Positions 50,117 through 58,505 of a stretch of 64,000 nt of DNA are shown piece after piece. The DNA is taken from contig CANQGQ010000006.1 in NCBI GenBank assembly GCA_947623305.1, positions 86,967 to 150,966 on the forward strand, written 5' to 3'. The translations under genes and the position numbers were made by a program. Positions within the stretch are counted from its first letter, which is position 1, and each line of letters starts with the position of its first letter. The DNA is from an uncultured Alistipes sp. GTDB lineage: Bacteria; Bacteroidota; Bacteroidia; Bacteroidales; Rikenellaceae. The notes beneath the pieces were generated by a model. The model had not been told where the DNA came from. It saw nothing but the letters and a program-made list of their open reading frames with translations, and ran no database searches.

Positions 50117-51460
50117 GTGAATCTGCTCGAATCTTTTCAAAAATATGTCGCCGAAAACGATCTGGCGACCTCCGACAGCCGTATTCTGTTGACCGTCTCG
50201 GGCGGTGTGGATTCGATGGTCATGCTTTCGTTGTTCACGCGCAGCGGCTTCCGTACGGGGGTTGCTCATTGCAATTTTCAGCTGCGGGGGGCCGAGAGCG
50301 ACGAGGATGAGGTGTTGGTGGCTCAGGAGGCGGCCCGTCTCGGCGTGCCATGTTACAATCGACGGTTCGACACGGCTGGCGAGATGGAGCGTACGGGCGA
50401 GTCGATGGAGATGGTCGCGCGGCGTCTGCGTTATGCGTGGTTCGAGGAACTGCGCCAATCGGAGGGTTACGACGTCATCGCCGTTGCCCACCACGCCGAC
50501 GACTCCATCGAAACTTTTTTTATTAATTTGTTGAGAGGTACCGGATTGCGGGGGTTGACCGGCATTTCGATCCATCCGGGGCACATCATCCGGCCGTTGC
50601 TATTCGCTTCGCGCAGAGAGATTTCCGAGTACGCCGTGGCCAACCGGATTCCGTTCCGCGAAGATTCATCGAACCGTTCGACCAAATATCTGCGCAACAA
50701 AGTGCGGTTGGGGCTTGTGCCCCGCATTCGCGAAATCAATCCGAAGTTCACCGGTCTGATGCGCCGCAACCTCGCCCGATTGGCCGATGCCCAGTGCTTC
50801 ATCGACCACGGCATCGAGTGCATCCGGCAGGAGGTCGTGCGTTCGGAGGAGGGCATTGATACGATCCATGTCGACCGCATCGACGCGGCTTTTCCGCGCG
50901 GATTCGTCATCTACGAACTGCTCAGTTCGGCCTATGGGTTCAAGGGCGATGTCATCGACTCGCTTTGCCATGCCTTGCAGCAGGAGGCGACCGGCAAACG
51001 GTTCTATTCGCGCGAGTATGTGGCTTGCGTCGATCGGGGGGCTATCGTCGTCGCCCGCATTGCCGAGGACGACGATTGCGCCTGCTCTGTCGAGCGCGAT
51101 ACGGCCCGCAGTTATTGCGGCAATGCGGTGCTCTACTACGAATATCGCGACATCGACACCATTCAGTCGTTCGGCGTGCCGCAGCATGTGGCCCAGCTCG
51201 ACGCCGACCGGTTGCAGTATCCGTTGACGTTGCGGCGGTGGCACGAGGGCGATTGGTTCGTGCCGTTCGGCATGACGGGCCGCAAGAAGGTGAGCGATTA
51301 TTTGGTCGACGCCAAGGTCTCGATGGCCGAGAAACAGCGGCAGTTCGTCCTCTTGTCGGGCGACGACATCGTGTGGCTCGTGGGCCATCGCATCGACGAC
51401 CGTTACCGGCTCACCTCGGAGACCGAAAACGTGTTGCGTATCACCAAAGAGATCGTCTGA
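50117..51460 (+). CDS. tilS: tRNA(Ile)-lysidine synthase
   Basis: 447 residues if started at GTG 50117 (MNLLESFQKYVAENDLATSD). An alternative TTG is at 50102; no ATG fits. The N-type ATP pyrophosphatase loop is TVSGGVDSMVML (~26-37), followed by HCNFQLRGAESDEDE and VAVAHHADDSIETFFINLLR. The C-terminal TilS domains include LRRWHEGDWFVPFGMTGRKK. It changes cytidine 34 of the CAU-anticodon tRNA-Ile to lysidine, so that AUA is read as Ile. holA follows after 3 bp, so the two are one transcription unit. Confidence 0.92.
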   Translation: MNLLESFQKYVAENDLATSDSRILLTVSGGVDSMVMLSLFTRSGFRTGVAHCNFQLRGAESDEDEVLVAQEAARLGVPCYNRRFDTAGEMERTGESMEMVARRLRYAWFEELRQSEGYDVIAVAHHADDSIETFFINLLRGTGLRGLTGISIHPGHIIRPLLFASRREISEYAVANRIPFREDSSNRSTKYLRNKVRLGLVPRIREINPKFTGLMRRNLARLADAQCFIDHGIECIRQEVVRSEEGIDTIHVDRIDAAFPRGFVIYELLSSAYGFKGDVIDSLCHALQQEATGKRFYSREYVACVDRGAIVVARIAEDDDCACSVERDTARSYCGNAVLYYEYRDIDTIQSFGVPQHVAQLDADRLQYPLTLRRWHEGDWFVPFGMTGRKKVSDYLVDAKVSMAEKQRQFVLLSGDDIVWLVGHRIDDRYRLTSETENVLRITKEIV

Positions 51461-51463
51461 ATC

Positions 51464-52531
51464 ATGGCAAAAACGACTTACCGTTTCCGCGATACCGTAG
51501 CCGCCTACGACAAACTGATGCGCGACATCGAGGCCGGACGCTTCGTTCCGGTCTATCTGTTGATGGGCGAGGAGGGTTATTTCATCGACCGCATTGCGGA
51601 GCGCATCGCCGCCACGGCCATCGACGAAGCGGCCCGCGATTTCAACCAGTTGACCGTCTACGGCAAGGATTCCGATGTGGGACAGGTCATCAACCTGTGC
51701 CGTCAGTTGCCGATGATGGGTACACGGCAGCTCATCGTGGTCAAGGAGGCGCAGCAGTTGCGGTCGATCGACAAACTGTCGCTCTATACGCAGCAGCCTA
51801 CGCCGACGACCCTCCTCGTCGTTTGCCACAAGGAGAAGAATGTCGATAAACGGTCGGCCTTTTTCAAGGGATGCGTGGCTCACGGGACTGTGTTGGAGTC
51901 GGTGCGGCCGCGCGATTACGAAATTGCGGCGTGGTTGCAGCAGTTCATCGCGCAGAAGGGCTTTTCGATCGACAGCAAGGCGCTTTCGATGCTGACGGAG
52001 CACCTCGGCACCGACATCGCGAAGATCGAAAACGAACTCCGCAAGCTGACCGTATCGCTGCCCGAAGGGACGCGGCGGATTACGGATGCCGACATCGAGG
52101 CGAATATCGGCATTTCCAAGGATTTCAACAATTTCGAACTTTGCAAGGCGGTCGTCGAGCGCGATTTGGGTCGGGCGTTGTTGATTGCCGACCATTTCGC
52201 CCGCAATCCGAAAGAGAATCCGTTGTTGCTGACGATCACGGCGCTTTTCGCACAGTTCAAGGAGTTGTTCATCGTCAATTATTTGGGTTGGCTGGCGCGG
52301 CATCGCGGCCGGCCGTTTCCTTCGGACGAGGAGTTGACGCGGTTGTTGCACAAAAGCAGCATCTATTTCATCCGCGACATCAAGCAGCATGCTGCGAGCT
52401 GGAACAACCGCAAGGCTTTCAACGTTTTGGGACTGTTGCGCGAATACGATGCCAAGAGCAAGGGACTGGATTCCGGCGGCATGTCCGACGGCGAGTTACT
52501 GCGTGAGTTGTTGCTCAAAATCTTTTATTAA
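51464..52531 (+). CDS. holA: DNA polymerase III subunit delta
   Basis: 355 residues. The clamp-loader delta pattern is present: an N-terminal Rossmann-like AAA+ domain without a working P-loop (PVYLLMGEEGYFIDRIAERI), QLPMMGTRQLIVVKEAQQL, and a helical C-terminal collar domain (ISKDFNNFELCKAVVERDLG). Delta opens the beta clamp during loading. It starts 3 bp after tilS. The gene ends ILKIFY stop, read through TTTTATTAA, the opening of a repeat copy, the same kind of end as recO and the GNAT gene. Confidence 0.9.
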   Translation: MAKTTYRFRDTVAAYDKLMRDIEAGRFVPVYLLMGEEGYFIDRIAERIAATAIDEAARDFNQLTVYGKDSDVGQVINLCRQLPMMGTRQLIVVKEAQQLRSIDKLSLYTQQPTPTTLLVVCHKEKNVDKRSAFFKGCVAHGTVLESVRPRDYEIAAWLQQFIAQKGFSIDSKALSMLTEHLGTDIAKIENELRKLTVSLPEGTRRITDADIEANIGISKDFNNFELCKAVVERDLGRALLIADHFARNPKENPLLLTITALFAQFKELFIVNYLGWLARHRGRPFPSDEELTRLLHKSSIYFIRDIKQHAASWNNRKAFNVLGLLREYDAKSKGLDSGGMSDGELLRELLLKIFY

Positions 52532-52575
52532 CAGGTACGGGTCGGGAGGTGCTAACGGCTAATTGTTAACCGAGT
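52524..52575. repeat. GTACGGGTCG repeat copy at the holA stop
   Basis: TTTTATTAACAGGTACGGGT followed by CGGGAGGTGCTAACGG. The first TAA is the holA stop codon. It matches the units at 41635 and 41708. Confidence 0.6.
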
Positions 52576-52587
52576 AGGAAGATAATA

Positions 52588-53379
52588 ATGTCGGCTACGA
52601 TCTATCTCTATCAAACATTGCATCTCTGCCACGGGCGGGTGCGTCTGCTCGACCGGCATGTCGGGTTGCTCGACCGGTGCGCTCGCGAGTTGTTCGGGCG
52701 GCGTTATTTGCCCGACCTGCCTCGTTTGGAACGGCAGATTCTGACCCTTGTCGCCGAACAGCATTATCCGGACGATTTGTCTACGTTCGTGCGGATCGAG
52801 TTGACGGCCGACGGCGAGGAACGGCTCGTTCCGGCCGGTGTCTCCTATTACGACGGTTACGCGCTGCGCAGCGTCCGGCCCGAGGGGGTGGGAATCGTAT
52901 ACGAGCCGCCGTTGAACGGTTATCCCACCCAGGCTCGCGAGGCGGCCGTAGCTGCGGGTCATCGGATGGCCGAGTGCGCCGGCGGACGGGTCGCTGTGCA
53001 GATCGGGCTCGACGGTGCCTATCATACGATCGAGGGGGCTCCGTTGGCAGTCGTGCAAGGATATACGGTGCGGCTCGCTCCCGAAAGCGGGCCTTGTGAG
53101 ATACCGCCCAGCAATTTCGGGCCGGAGGGGAAATCTTTGCATGGATATCGGTTCGAACCGCCTCGTTCCGTCGAATACGAATTGCTGGCCCGGGCTGTGC
53201 AGGCGGCGGGGTTGACTTTGTGCGAGGAGCCTTTCGGGCCGGACATCCGGACGGGCATCGACGAAATGTTCTGGTTGGATCATCGCGGCATCACCGCCCT
53301 TTCCCATTGCGATGGGCGTCCGTTGATGTCGATCATCGCCGAACGGGTCGCCGATGCGCTCGAAGGTCTTTTTCATTAA
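52588..53379 (+). CDS. Class IV aminotransferase-fold protein lacking the usual lysine
   Basis: 263 residues. The N-terminus (YLYQTLHLCHGRVRLLDRHV) and the C-terminal region (TGIDEMFWLDHRGITALSHC) follow the plan of fold-type IV PLP enzymes such as 4-amino-4-deoxychorismate lyase and branched-chain aminotransferase. The entire protein has one lysine, Lys182 in GPEGKSLHGY. The segment where the Schiff-base lysine should be (~105-125, PLNGYPTQAREAAVAAGHR) has none. It is therefore probably inactive as a normal aminotransferase or has changed function. AGGAAG upstream is a fair Shine-Dalgarno. It may be co-transcribed with holA (56 bp). Confidence 0.65.
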   Translation: MSATIYLYQTLHLCHGRVRLLDRHVGLLDRCARELFGRRYLPDLPRLERQILTLVAEQHYPDDLSTFVRIELTADGEERLVPAGVSYYDGYALRSVRPEGVGIVYEPPLNGYPTQAREAAVAAGHRMAECAGGRVAVQIGLDGAYHTIEGAPLAVVQGYTVRLAPESGPCEIPPSNFGPEGKSLHGYRFEPPRSVEYELLARAVQAAGLTLCEEPFGPDIRTGIDEMFWLDHRGITALSHCDGRPLMSIIAERVADALEGLFH

Positions 53380-53422
53380 AACGGAAGGCGATTCGATAAG
53401 ATTATACATGAACGGTAATCCG

Positions 53423-53484
53423 AAGCCCCCGCCAAGGCGGGGGTTTAGGGGTGGGTCAAATTTATAAACGCGGCTTCGCCGCGA
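53423..53484 (+). repeat. Two-hairpin GC-rich repeat, copy 3 (leader of the NamZ-like gene)
   Basis: AAGCCCCCGCCAAGGCGGGG, GTTTAGGGGTGGGTCAAA, a short spacer, then hairpin GCGGCTTCGCCGC and GAGCG. The linker is the best-conserved part among the three copies. Confidence 0.75.
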
Positions 53485-53567
53485 GCGACACCACCGACGG
53501 CCATGTAAATACATTTGCTGACTCGATTCGGTTAAAGGTTGTATATAGCTACCTAAAAAATTATCTT

Positions 53568-54812
53568 ATGGCGAAATTTACGGTTCGGTCGATGGTTCTG
53601 GGCCTTTTGGTGGGCAGTCTCTTTGCTGCGTGCCCCGTAGCGGCCGGAACCCTCGCGAAAAAAGGGCGGTCTGCGACGCCCGAGACGCCCGTTTCGGTCG
53701 GAATGGCCGATACGGCGGCTTACTTTCCGTTGTTGAAGGGGCGCCGCATCGCATTGTTGACTAATCATACGGCCATTGCCGATCTGCCCGGGGCTTCGGG
53801 GGCCGATTCTTCGGGGCGCGTGCATTTGGTCGATCTGCTCTACCGGCGCGGGTTCGAGGTTACGGGTGTCTTTTCACCCGAGCACGGCTTTCGCGGACGG
53901 GCCGATGCGGGCGAATCGGTCTCCGATTCGGTCGATCCGTCGACCGGTATTCCGATCCGGTCGCTCTACAACGGTAACGCTCACCGGCCTTCGGATACGG
54001 ACATGCGGTCGTTCGACGTGTTGGTCGTCGATTTGCAGGATGTCGGACTGCGTTTCTATACCTACCATATTTCGATGCTGCGGTTGATGGAGGCCTGCGC
54101 CGCATGCAACAAACCCGTCATCGTGCTCGACCGTCCCAATCCCAACGGCAGCCATATCGACGGTCCTGTGTTGGAGAAAAAGTACCGTTCGGGAGTCGGC
54201 ATGCTGCCGGTTCCCGTGTTGCACGGACTGACGATGGGCGAAATCGCGCTCATGGCCGTCGGCGAAGGGTGGATTCCGCCTTGTACTTTGACCGTCATCC
54301 TGTGCCGGCATTACACCCATAGCACAGAGTACCTGCTTCCGGTGGCTCCTTCCCCCAATCTGCCGACGCAGCGGGCCGTCTACTTGTATGCTTCGCTTTG
54401 CCTGTTCGAGGGGACGCCTGTCAGCGTCGGGCGCGGTACCGATAAACCGTTCGAATGTTTCGGCCATCCGGCTTTGCGCGGGTTCGGTTATACTTTCACG
54501 CCCCGTCCGACTGCTGGGGCGCAGCATCCTCCGTTGGAGGGCGTCGTGTGTCGGGGAATGAATTTGAGCAACGTGCCGTTACCCGAGGCTCGGACGATTG
54601 GTTTCTCGTTGCGATATGTGGCGGATGCCTTGCTCGCCTCGGGATTGGGCGACCGGTTCTTCACGCCGATGTTCGAGAAATTGGTCGGAACTGCTTATGT
54701 GCGGCACATGTTGCTCGATGGGGCTTCGGAAGAGGAGATTCGGGCACGTTGGCAGCCCGACGTCGACCGTTATCGCCGGTTGCGGGCCCGTTACTTGCTT
54801 TATCCCGATTGA
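53568..54812 (+). CDS. DUF1343 protein, NamZ-like exo-beta-N-acetylmuramidase
   Basis: 414 residues from the ATG at 53568 (MAKFTVRSMVLGLLVGSLFA, signal peptide). The DUF1343 signature is clear: KGRRIALLTNHTAI, VFSPEHGFRGRADAGE (catalytic Glu in SPEHG), PIRSLYNGNAHRP, DVLVVDLQDVGLRFYTYHIS and LDRPNPNGSHIDGPVLE. Characterised members release terminal MurNAc from peptidoglycan fragments, so a periplasmic role in cell-wall recycling is likely. The longer upstream frame reads through the repeat and is not used. No recycling partners are adjacent. Confidence 0.9.
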   Translation: MAKFTVRSMVLGLLVGSLFAACPVAAGTLAKKGRSATPETPVSVGMADTAAYFPLLKGRRIALLTNHTAIADLPGASGADSSGRVHLVDLLYRRGFEVTGVFSPEHGFRGRADAGESVSDSVDPSTGIPIRSLYNGNAHRPSDTDMRSFDVLVVDLQDVGLRFYTYHISMLRLMEACAACNKPVIVLDRPNPNGSHIDGPVLEKKYRSGVGMLPVPVLHGLTMGEIALMAVGEGWIPPCTLTVILCRHYTHSTEYLLPVAPSPNLPTQRAVYLYASLCLFEGTPVSVGRGTDKPFECFGHPALRGFGYTFTPRPTAGAQHPPLEGVVCRGMNLSNVPLPEARTIGFSLRYVADALLASGLGDRFFTPMFEKLVGTAYVRHMLLDGASEEEIRARWQPDVDRYRRLRARYLLYPD

Positions 54813-54855
54813 TTCCGGCCGACGGGCTTTTTTTATCGAAAATCCGGGACTCCTT

Positions 54856-54885
54856 TTGCTATTTGCCGAAAAGATTGTATATTTG
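54856..54885 (+). promoter_or_regulatory. Promoter of the rpmB operon
   Basis: TTG (54856-54858), 19-bp spacer, TATATTTG (54878-54885): full consensus, about 42 bp ahead of rpmB. Confidence 0.75.
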
Positions 54886-54927
54886 CACTCCCTTTATCGG
54901 GACTAAACTTAATTTATCGTAACCACA

Positions 54928-55161
54928 ATGAAAGTTTGCGAAATCACAGGCAAGGTCGCAGTCGTGGGCAATAACGTCTCGCACTCGCACCACAAGACCA
55001 AGCGCAAATTCAGCCCGAATTTGAAAACCAAACGCTTCTGGTCGGAGGAGGAAGGCCGCTGGATCACGTTGAAAGTATCCACTGCCGGCATGAAAACAAT
55101 CAACAAGAAAGGGCTTGCAGTAGCGCTGCGCGAAGCTGCCGCCGCAAAGTCCGTTTACTAA
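54928..55161 (+). CDS. rpmB: 50S ribosomal protein L28
   Basis: 77 residues, MKVCEITGKVAVVGNNVSHS at the start and SHHKTKRKFSPNLKTKRFWS in the middle: standard L28. The zinc-binding cysteine pattern is reduced to the single Cys4. First gene of the rpmB-rpmG-DUF4295 operon typical of Bacteroidota, with a consensus promoter upstream. Confidence 0.97.
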   Translation: MKVCEITGKVAVVGNNVSHSHHKTKRKFSPNLKTKRFWSEEEGRWITLKVSTAGMKTINKKGLAVALREAAAAKSVY

Positions 55162-55179
55162 AAAACCGTTAAGTAACCC

Positions 55180-55362
55180 ATGGCAAAGAAAGGAAATCGG
55201 GTTCAGGTGATTCTCGAATGCACCGAACAGAAGGAGAGCGGTGTTCCGGGCATGTCCCGTTACATCACGACCAAGAACAAGAAAAACACGCCGGACCGTC
55301 TGGAGCGTCGGAAGTACAATCCGTATTTGAAGCGTGTTACCGTACATCGTGAAATCAAATAG
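55180..55362 (+). CDS. rpmG: 50S ribosomal protein L33
   Basis: 60 residues ([20 protein letters not shown]). Only one cysteine remains, so this is a zinc-free (C-minus) L33. The [20 protein letters not shown] and NPYLKR core is conserved. It is 18 bp after rpmB and 11 bp before the DUF4295 gene. Confidence 0.96.
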   Translation: MAKKGNRVQVILECTEQKESGVPGMSRYITTKNKKNTPDRLERRKYNPYLKRVTVHREIK

Positions 55363-55373
55363 TTGAAAGCTTT

Positions 55374-55532
55374 ATGGCAAAGAAAGTAGTCGCAACGTTG
55401 AAAACCGGCACGGGTAAGAACTTCACCAAGTGCATTAAGATGGTCAAATCGGAGAAGACCGGCGCATATATGTTCAAGGAGGGCGTCATTCCGAACGACC
55501 AGATCAAAGAGTTCTTCGCTGAGAAGAAATAA
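55374..55532 (+). CDS. DUF4295 family small basic protein
   Basis: 52 residues (MAKKVVATLKTGTGKNFTKC), lysine-rich, ending IKEFFAEKK. It is the usual third gene after rpmB and rpmG in Bacteroidota. That fixed context and the high charge suggest a ribosome-associated role, though I know of no proven function. A hairpin follows 36 bp after the stop. Confidence 0.88.
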   Translation: MAKKVVATLKTGTGKNFTKCIKMVKSEKTGAYMFKEGVIPNDQIKEFFAEKK

Positions 55533-55568
55533 GGATTGTATTTTTAAGGGCTGCAGGTTCTTAAAATA

Positions 55569-55602
55569 CAAAGGGCATTTTCCATTCGGAAGATGCCCTT
55601 TG
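55569..55602 (+). terminator. Hairpin terminator after the rpmB operon
   Basis: CAAAGGGCAT (55569-55578) pairs with ATGCCCTTTG (55593-55602) and pairing extends partly through TTTTCC/GGAAG. The following sequence is GT-rich with no clean T run. Confidence 0.65.
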
Positions 55603-55693
55603 TGTGTAGGTGTAGGTTTGTGGGCGGCGACGGTTTTCGTCGGACGAATCGAATAAAAACGACAGCCGATTCTTAATGAATCGGCTGTCGTTC

Positions 55694-55767
55694 GTGGTAC
55701 CACCAGGAATCGAACCGGGGACACAAGGATTTTCAGTCCTTTGCTCTACCAACTGAGCTATGGCACC
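55694..55767 (-). tRNA. tRNA-Phe (anticodon GAA)
   Basis: Minus strand cloverleaf: acceptor GGTGCCA/TGGTACC with one G-U pair, D stem GCTC/GAGC, anticodon stem AAGGA/TCCTT with loop CTGAAAA, T arm CCCGG-TTCGATT-CCTGG, discriminator A, no encoded CCA. By my count there are two bases rather than one between the D stem and anticodon stem, making it 74 nt. Confidence 0.95.
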
Positions 55768-55901
55768 ATCCGCGATACGGGCCCCTGTCGAAACGACGGA
55801 CTTTCCCGATCGTGGTGCAAAGGTAGTCAAAATTTCCGTAACTGCAAATCTCGAGCCCTCTTTTTTTCTTGCGATTCGATCGACTGCGGTTTCGTATCCG
55901 A

Positions 55902-56360
55902 TCAAAGCAGACGAGCGATCCCTGTTCGGCTGGCCATCGACGGAATCGCCGAACCTTTGATCTCCTCCGGTACGGTCGTGCGCCGATATACGCTCACTTC
56001 GCCGATTGATGTTTGGCTTGTCAGCGTCAACACATCGTTCGTTTCGTCGATCGCCACTTCATAGTCGCTGCCCCAGAGCGTTTCATCGTCATAAATGCCC
56101 GAAAGCAAGTTGCCGTCGTAGGCCCAGCGCCCCGAAAACGATTGATATCCGATCCGTTCGATCTGCTGATAAATCACGAACGTGCGGTCTTCATGGAAGA
56201 CGATATAGGCATCGAATTCGGTCGGTGCCGTTCCGTTCCATTGGGAGAGGTGCCATTCGCCGGTGAAACGGATGGCCGGAGTTTTGTCGCCCGACGATCC
56301 GCATCCTGCGAAAAGCAGGACGGCGAATGCGGCAATCAGTTGAAAGATCTTCTTTTTCAT
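55902..56360 (-). CDS. Small lipoprotein, lipocalin-like
   Basis: 152 residues. Signal peptide with lipobox LFAGC (Cys20) followed by GSSGDK. The mature part is beta-rich (FTGEWHLSQWNGTAPTEFDA, FHEDRTFVIYQQIERIGYQS, FSGRWAYDGNLLSGIYDDE) in the style of lipocalin-like domains of Bacteroidota surface proteins. It is 16 bp downstream of the subtilisin-family gene and so is the last gene of the SusCD-protease operon. It could be an accessory binding protein or a protease-protecting partner. Confidence 0.72.
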   Translation of the reverse strand: MKKKIFQLIAAFAVLLFAGCGSSGDKTPAIRFTGEWHLSQWNGTAPTEFDAYIVFHEDRTFVIYQQIERIGYQSFSGRWAYDGNLLSGIYDDETLWGSDYEVAIDETNDVLTLTSQTSIGEVSVYRRTTVPEEIKGSAIPSMASRTGIARLL

Positions 56361-56376
56361 GATTCATCGTGTTTTT

Positions 56377-58419
56377 TTAGAGCCAACCTCCGTTTTCCGT
56401 TTGCACGCTGCGCGCAATAATGGCGAACTCTTTCGAAATCTCCATGCCGCCCATCGTCGTGTCGGTTCCGAGTGTATCGCCTCCGGCGATTGCCCGAACC
56501 TTGATACGAGCGACACCCGGTTTCGTGCATTGGATGCGCAGTTTGCCGTAGGCGATCGTGGGCAGTTCCGCGATACCGAGTTTGTCCATCTCCTCTTGCG
56601 CCATTTCTACGGTCGTGTAGGTGAGATTCGTCGCACTTTCGCCGAAATAACTGGTCAGCGGCAGCAGTTGCAGCGTGCCGACCTTGGCTCGGAGACAGGG
56701 GGTTCCCTCGATCTGCATCAACAGTTGATAGGCATCGATCAGTCCCGTGCCCATTTGTTTGCGGTAGTTGCGGAGCGTCAGCGTTCCGGCAGCCGTTTTT
56801 TTCGTACCCTCTTCGAGATTGCTGTCGAGGTCGTTCACCGAGGTCAACAACATCGACTTGAATTGATCGACCGTGAAGGTCTTGCCGCGGTCGAGCGCGT
56901 AGGAGAGTCCGAGCGCCGCTACGCCCGTTACATGGGGACAGGCCATCGACGTGCCTTGCATGAAGGCATAATCATCGCCTTCGTTGAGTTCCGACGGCAT
57001 GGTCGAGAGGATCAGGCTCGACGCTCCATCCGTCGAGATCGAATAGTCGCCGCCCGGGGCCGCGATGTTGCTGCCCGGGCCGTAGTTGGTGTAGTAGGCC
57101 GGCAGCATATCGCCCGAGATGGAGGTTACGGCAATGTAGTCGCTGTGGGCACCCGGATAGCAGCAGGGCGATTTGCCCTCGTTCCCAGCTGCATAAATGA
57201 CAAGGCCCCCGTCTGCGGCCTCGCAGTTTTTCGTGTCGATGAAGTATTCAACGGCGTCGATTTCCGCACTGAACGAACGGTCATAGGCTTCGTCGGATAG
57301 TACATCGCCCGATTTCAGGCCGAACGAGCAGGAGAGGATCGAAGCCCCGTTGTCTGCCGCATATTTAATGGCTTCGGCAATGATATCGGTCGTACCGCCG
57401 CGGTTGCCCGAGAAAATCTGACACGACATGATGCGTACACCGTCGTTTTTGCCCGTGCCGCCCGCTATGCCGCAGACGCCCGTGCCGTTGTTGTTGACTG
57501 CTGCGATCGTGCCGGCGATATGGGTGCCGTGGCCGCTGTCGCCTATGTGTTCGCCCTGATCGTCGACGATGTCGTCGCTCCACGAGACGGCTCCGCGCGT
57601 TACGAAGTTATATCCGTGCAGATCATCGACGTAGCCGTTTTCGTCATCGTCCTTGCCGTCCTGTTGTTCGGCGGGGTTGGCCCACATGTTGGCTGCCAGA
57701 TCGGGATGCGTGTACTTCACTCCTTCGTCCACGACCGCTACCACGATCTTCGGATTGCCGGCGGCGATCGGCCAAGCTGCATCGGCATGAATATCTGCTC
57801 CGAGACGGTGGGTCGGACAGTTCTGTGTCGGACCTGCATTGATGTAGTGCCATTGGCGCGACAAATGCGGATCGTTGAACGGGGCCGCCGCAGCGCGGGT
57901 CGTCGTTTCGACTGTTGCTGCCGCTTTCAGCGGTCGGATATGGTAATCGCCGGCATTCGTCTTGTGCATGCGCGTGTTGAACTGGATGCGTTCCACTTCG
58001 GCGACTTTTGCCAGACGGATCGCCGCTTCGTCAAGATCGACTTCGGCCGCGAAATCGACGACGTACCATTTGTGCAGTCCGGCAGCACGGGTACGTTCTT
58101 CCGTGCGGGGATTGCAGGGGAAAAGCCGGCGCAGAGCGCGTACCGACAGCGGAGCGAGCGCTTCATCGACTGTTGCGATACCTGCCCGTGTGGCCGGAAC
58201 TGCGGCGCGTGTCGCAATCGTTTGAGCCGTTTCGACATCGGCGATCGCCGCATCGTCGAAGTAGACGAGCAGCGACCCTTCGGCCGCGTCGGCTGAGGTG
58301 TTGACGATTTTTCGTGCGACCGGTTCCGACAACGGATCGGCCTCCGGTCGGTCGAGTGCATCGCTCGTGCAGGCTGTCAGCAGGATAGCCGCACAATAAA
58401 GCCATTTTTTCGTAATCAT
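56377..58419 (-). CDS. Subtilisin-family (S8) serine protease lipoprotein
   Basis: 680 residues. Lipobox LLTAC with Cys17 points to a lipid-anchored, possibly surface-exposed protease. Residues ~35-150 look like an I9-type inhibitory prodomain (LLVYFDDAAIADVETAQTIA). The catalytic triad is complete: Asp231 (VAVVDEGVKYTHPDL), His297 (DSGHGTHIAGT) and Ser491 (MQGTSMACPHVTGVAALG), with the oxyanion Asn413 in YAAGNEG. The C-terminal ~100 residues form a beta domain. It lies 86 bp downstream of the frameshifted lipoprotein, separated by an attenuator-like hairpin, in the SusCD operon. It probably degrades dietary or host protein for import. Confidence 0.92.
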   Translation of the reverse strand: MITKKWLYCAAILLTACTSDALDRPEADPLSEPVARKIVNTSADAAEGSLLVYFDDAAIADVETAQTIATRAAVPATRAGIATVDEALAPLSVRALRRLFPCNPRTEERTRAAGLHKWYVVDFAAEVDLDEAAIRLAKVAEVERIQFNTRMHKTNAGDYHIRPLKAAATVETTTRAAAAPFNDPHLSRQWHYINAGPTQNCPTHRLGADIHADAAWPIAAGNPKIVVAVVDEGVKYTHPDLAANMWANPAEQQDGKDDDENGYVDDLHGYNFVTRGAVSWSDDIVDDQGEHIGDSGHGTHIAGTIAAVNNNGTGVCGIAGGTGKNDGVRIMSCQIFSGNRGGTTDIIAEAIKYAADNGASILSCSFGLKSGDVLSDEAYDRSFSAEIDAVEYFIDTKNCEAADGGLVIYAAGNEGKSPCCYPGAHSDYIAVTSISGDMLPAYYTNYGPGSNIAAPGGDYSISTDGASSLILSTMPSELNEGDDYAFMQGTSMACPHVTGVAALGLSYALDRGKTFTVDQFKSMLLTSVNDLDSNLEEGTKKTAAGTLTLRNYRKQMGTGLIDAYQLLMQIEGTPCLRAKVGTLQLLPLTSYFGESATNLTYTTVEMAQEEMDKLGIAELPTIAYGKLRIQCTKPGVARIKVRAIAGGDTLGTDTTMGGMEISKEFAIIARSVQTENGGWL

Positions 58420-58444
58420 TTCTCCCTGAAGTTTTATTAAAATA

Positions 58445-58480
58445 GAGGGGCCGACCCATCTTTGTGTGGGTCGACCTCTC
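58445..58480 (-). terminator. Attenuator-like hairpin before the protease gene
   Basis: Minus strand stem GAGAGGTCGACCCA / TGGGTCGGCCCCTC with a two-base bulge, eight-base loop, followed by TATTTTAAT. It lies 26 bp past the stop of the lipoprotein and 26 bp upstream of the protease start. It may end most SusCD transcripts. Confidence 0.7.
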
Positions 58481-58505
58481 TCGGTTCATCTGTTATCGGA
58501 GCCGA

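Noticed and set aside
50515..50530. TTTTTTTATTAA inside tilS as another repeat copy
   Set aside because: Only the short AT stretch matches; it encodes FFINL within a conserved TilS region and no other module follows.
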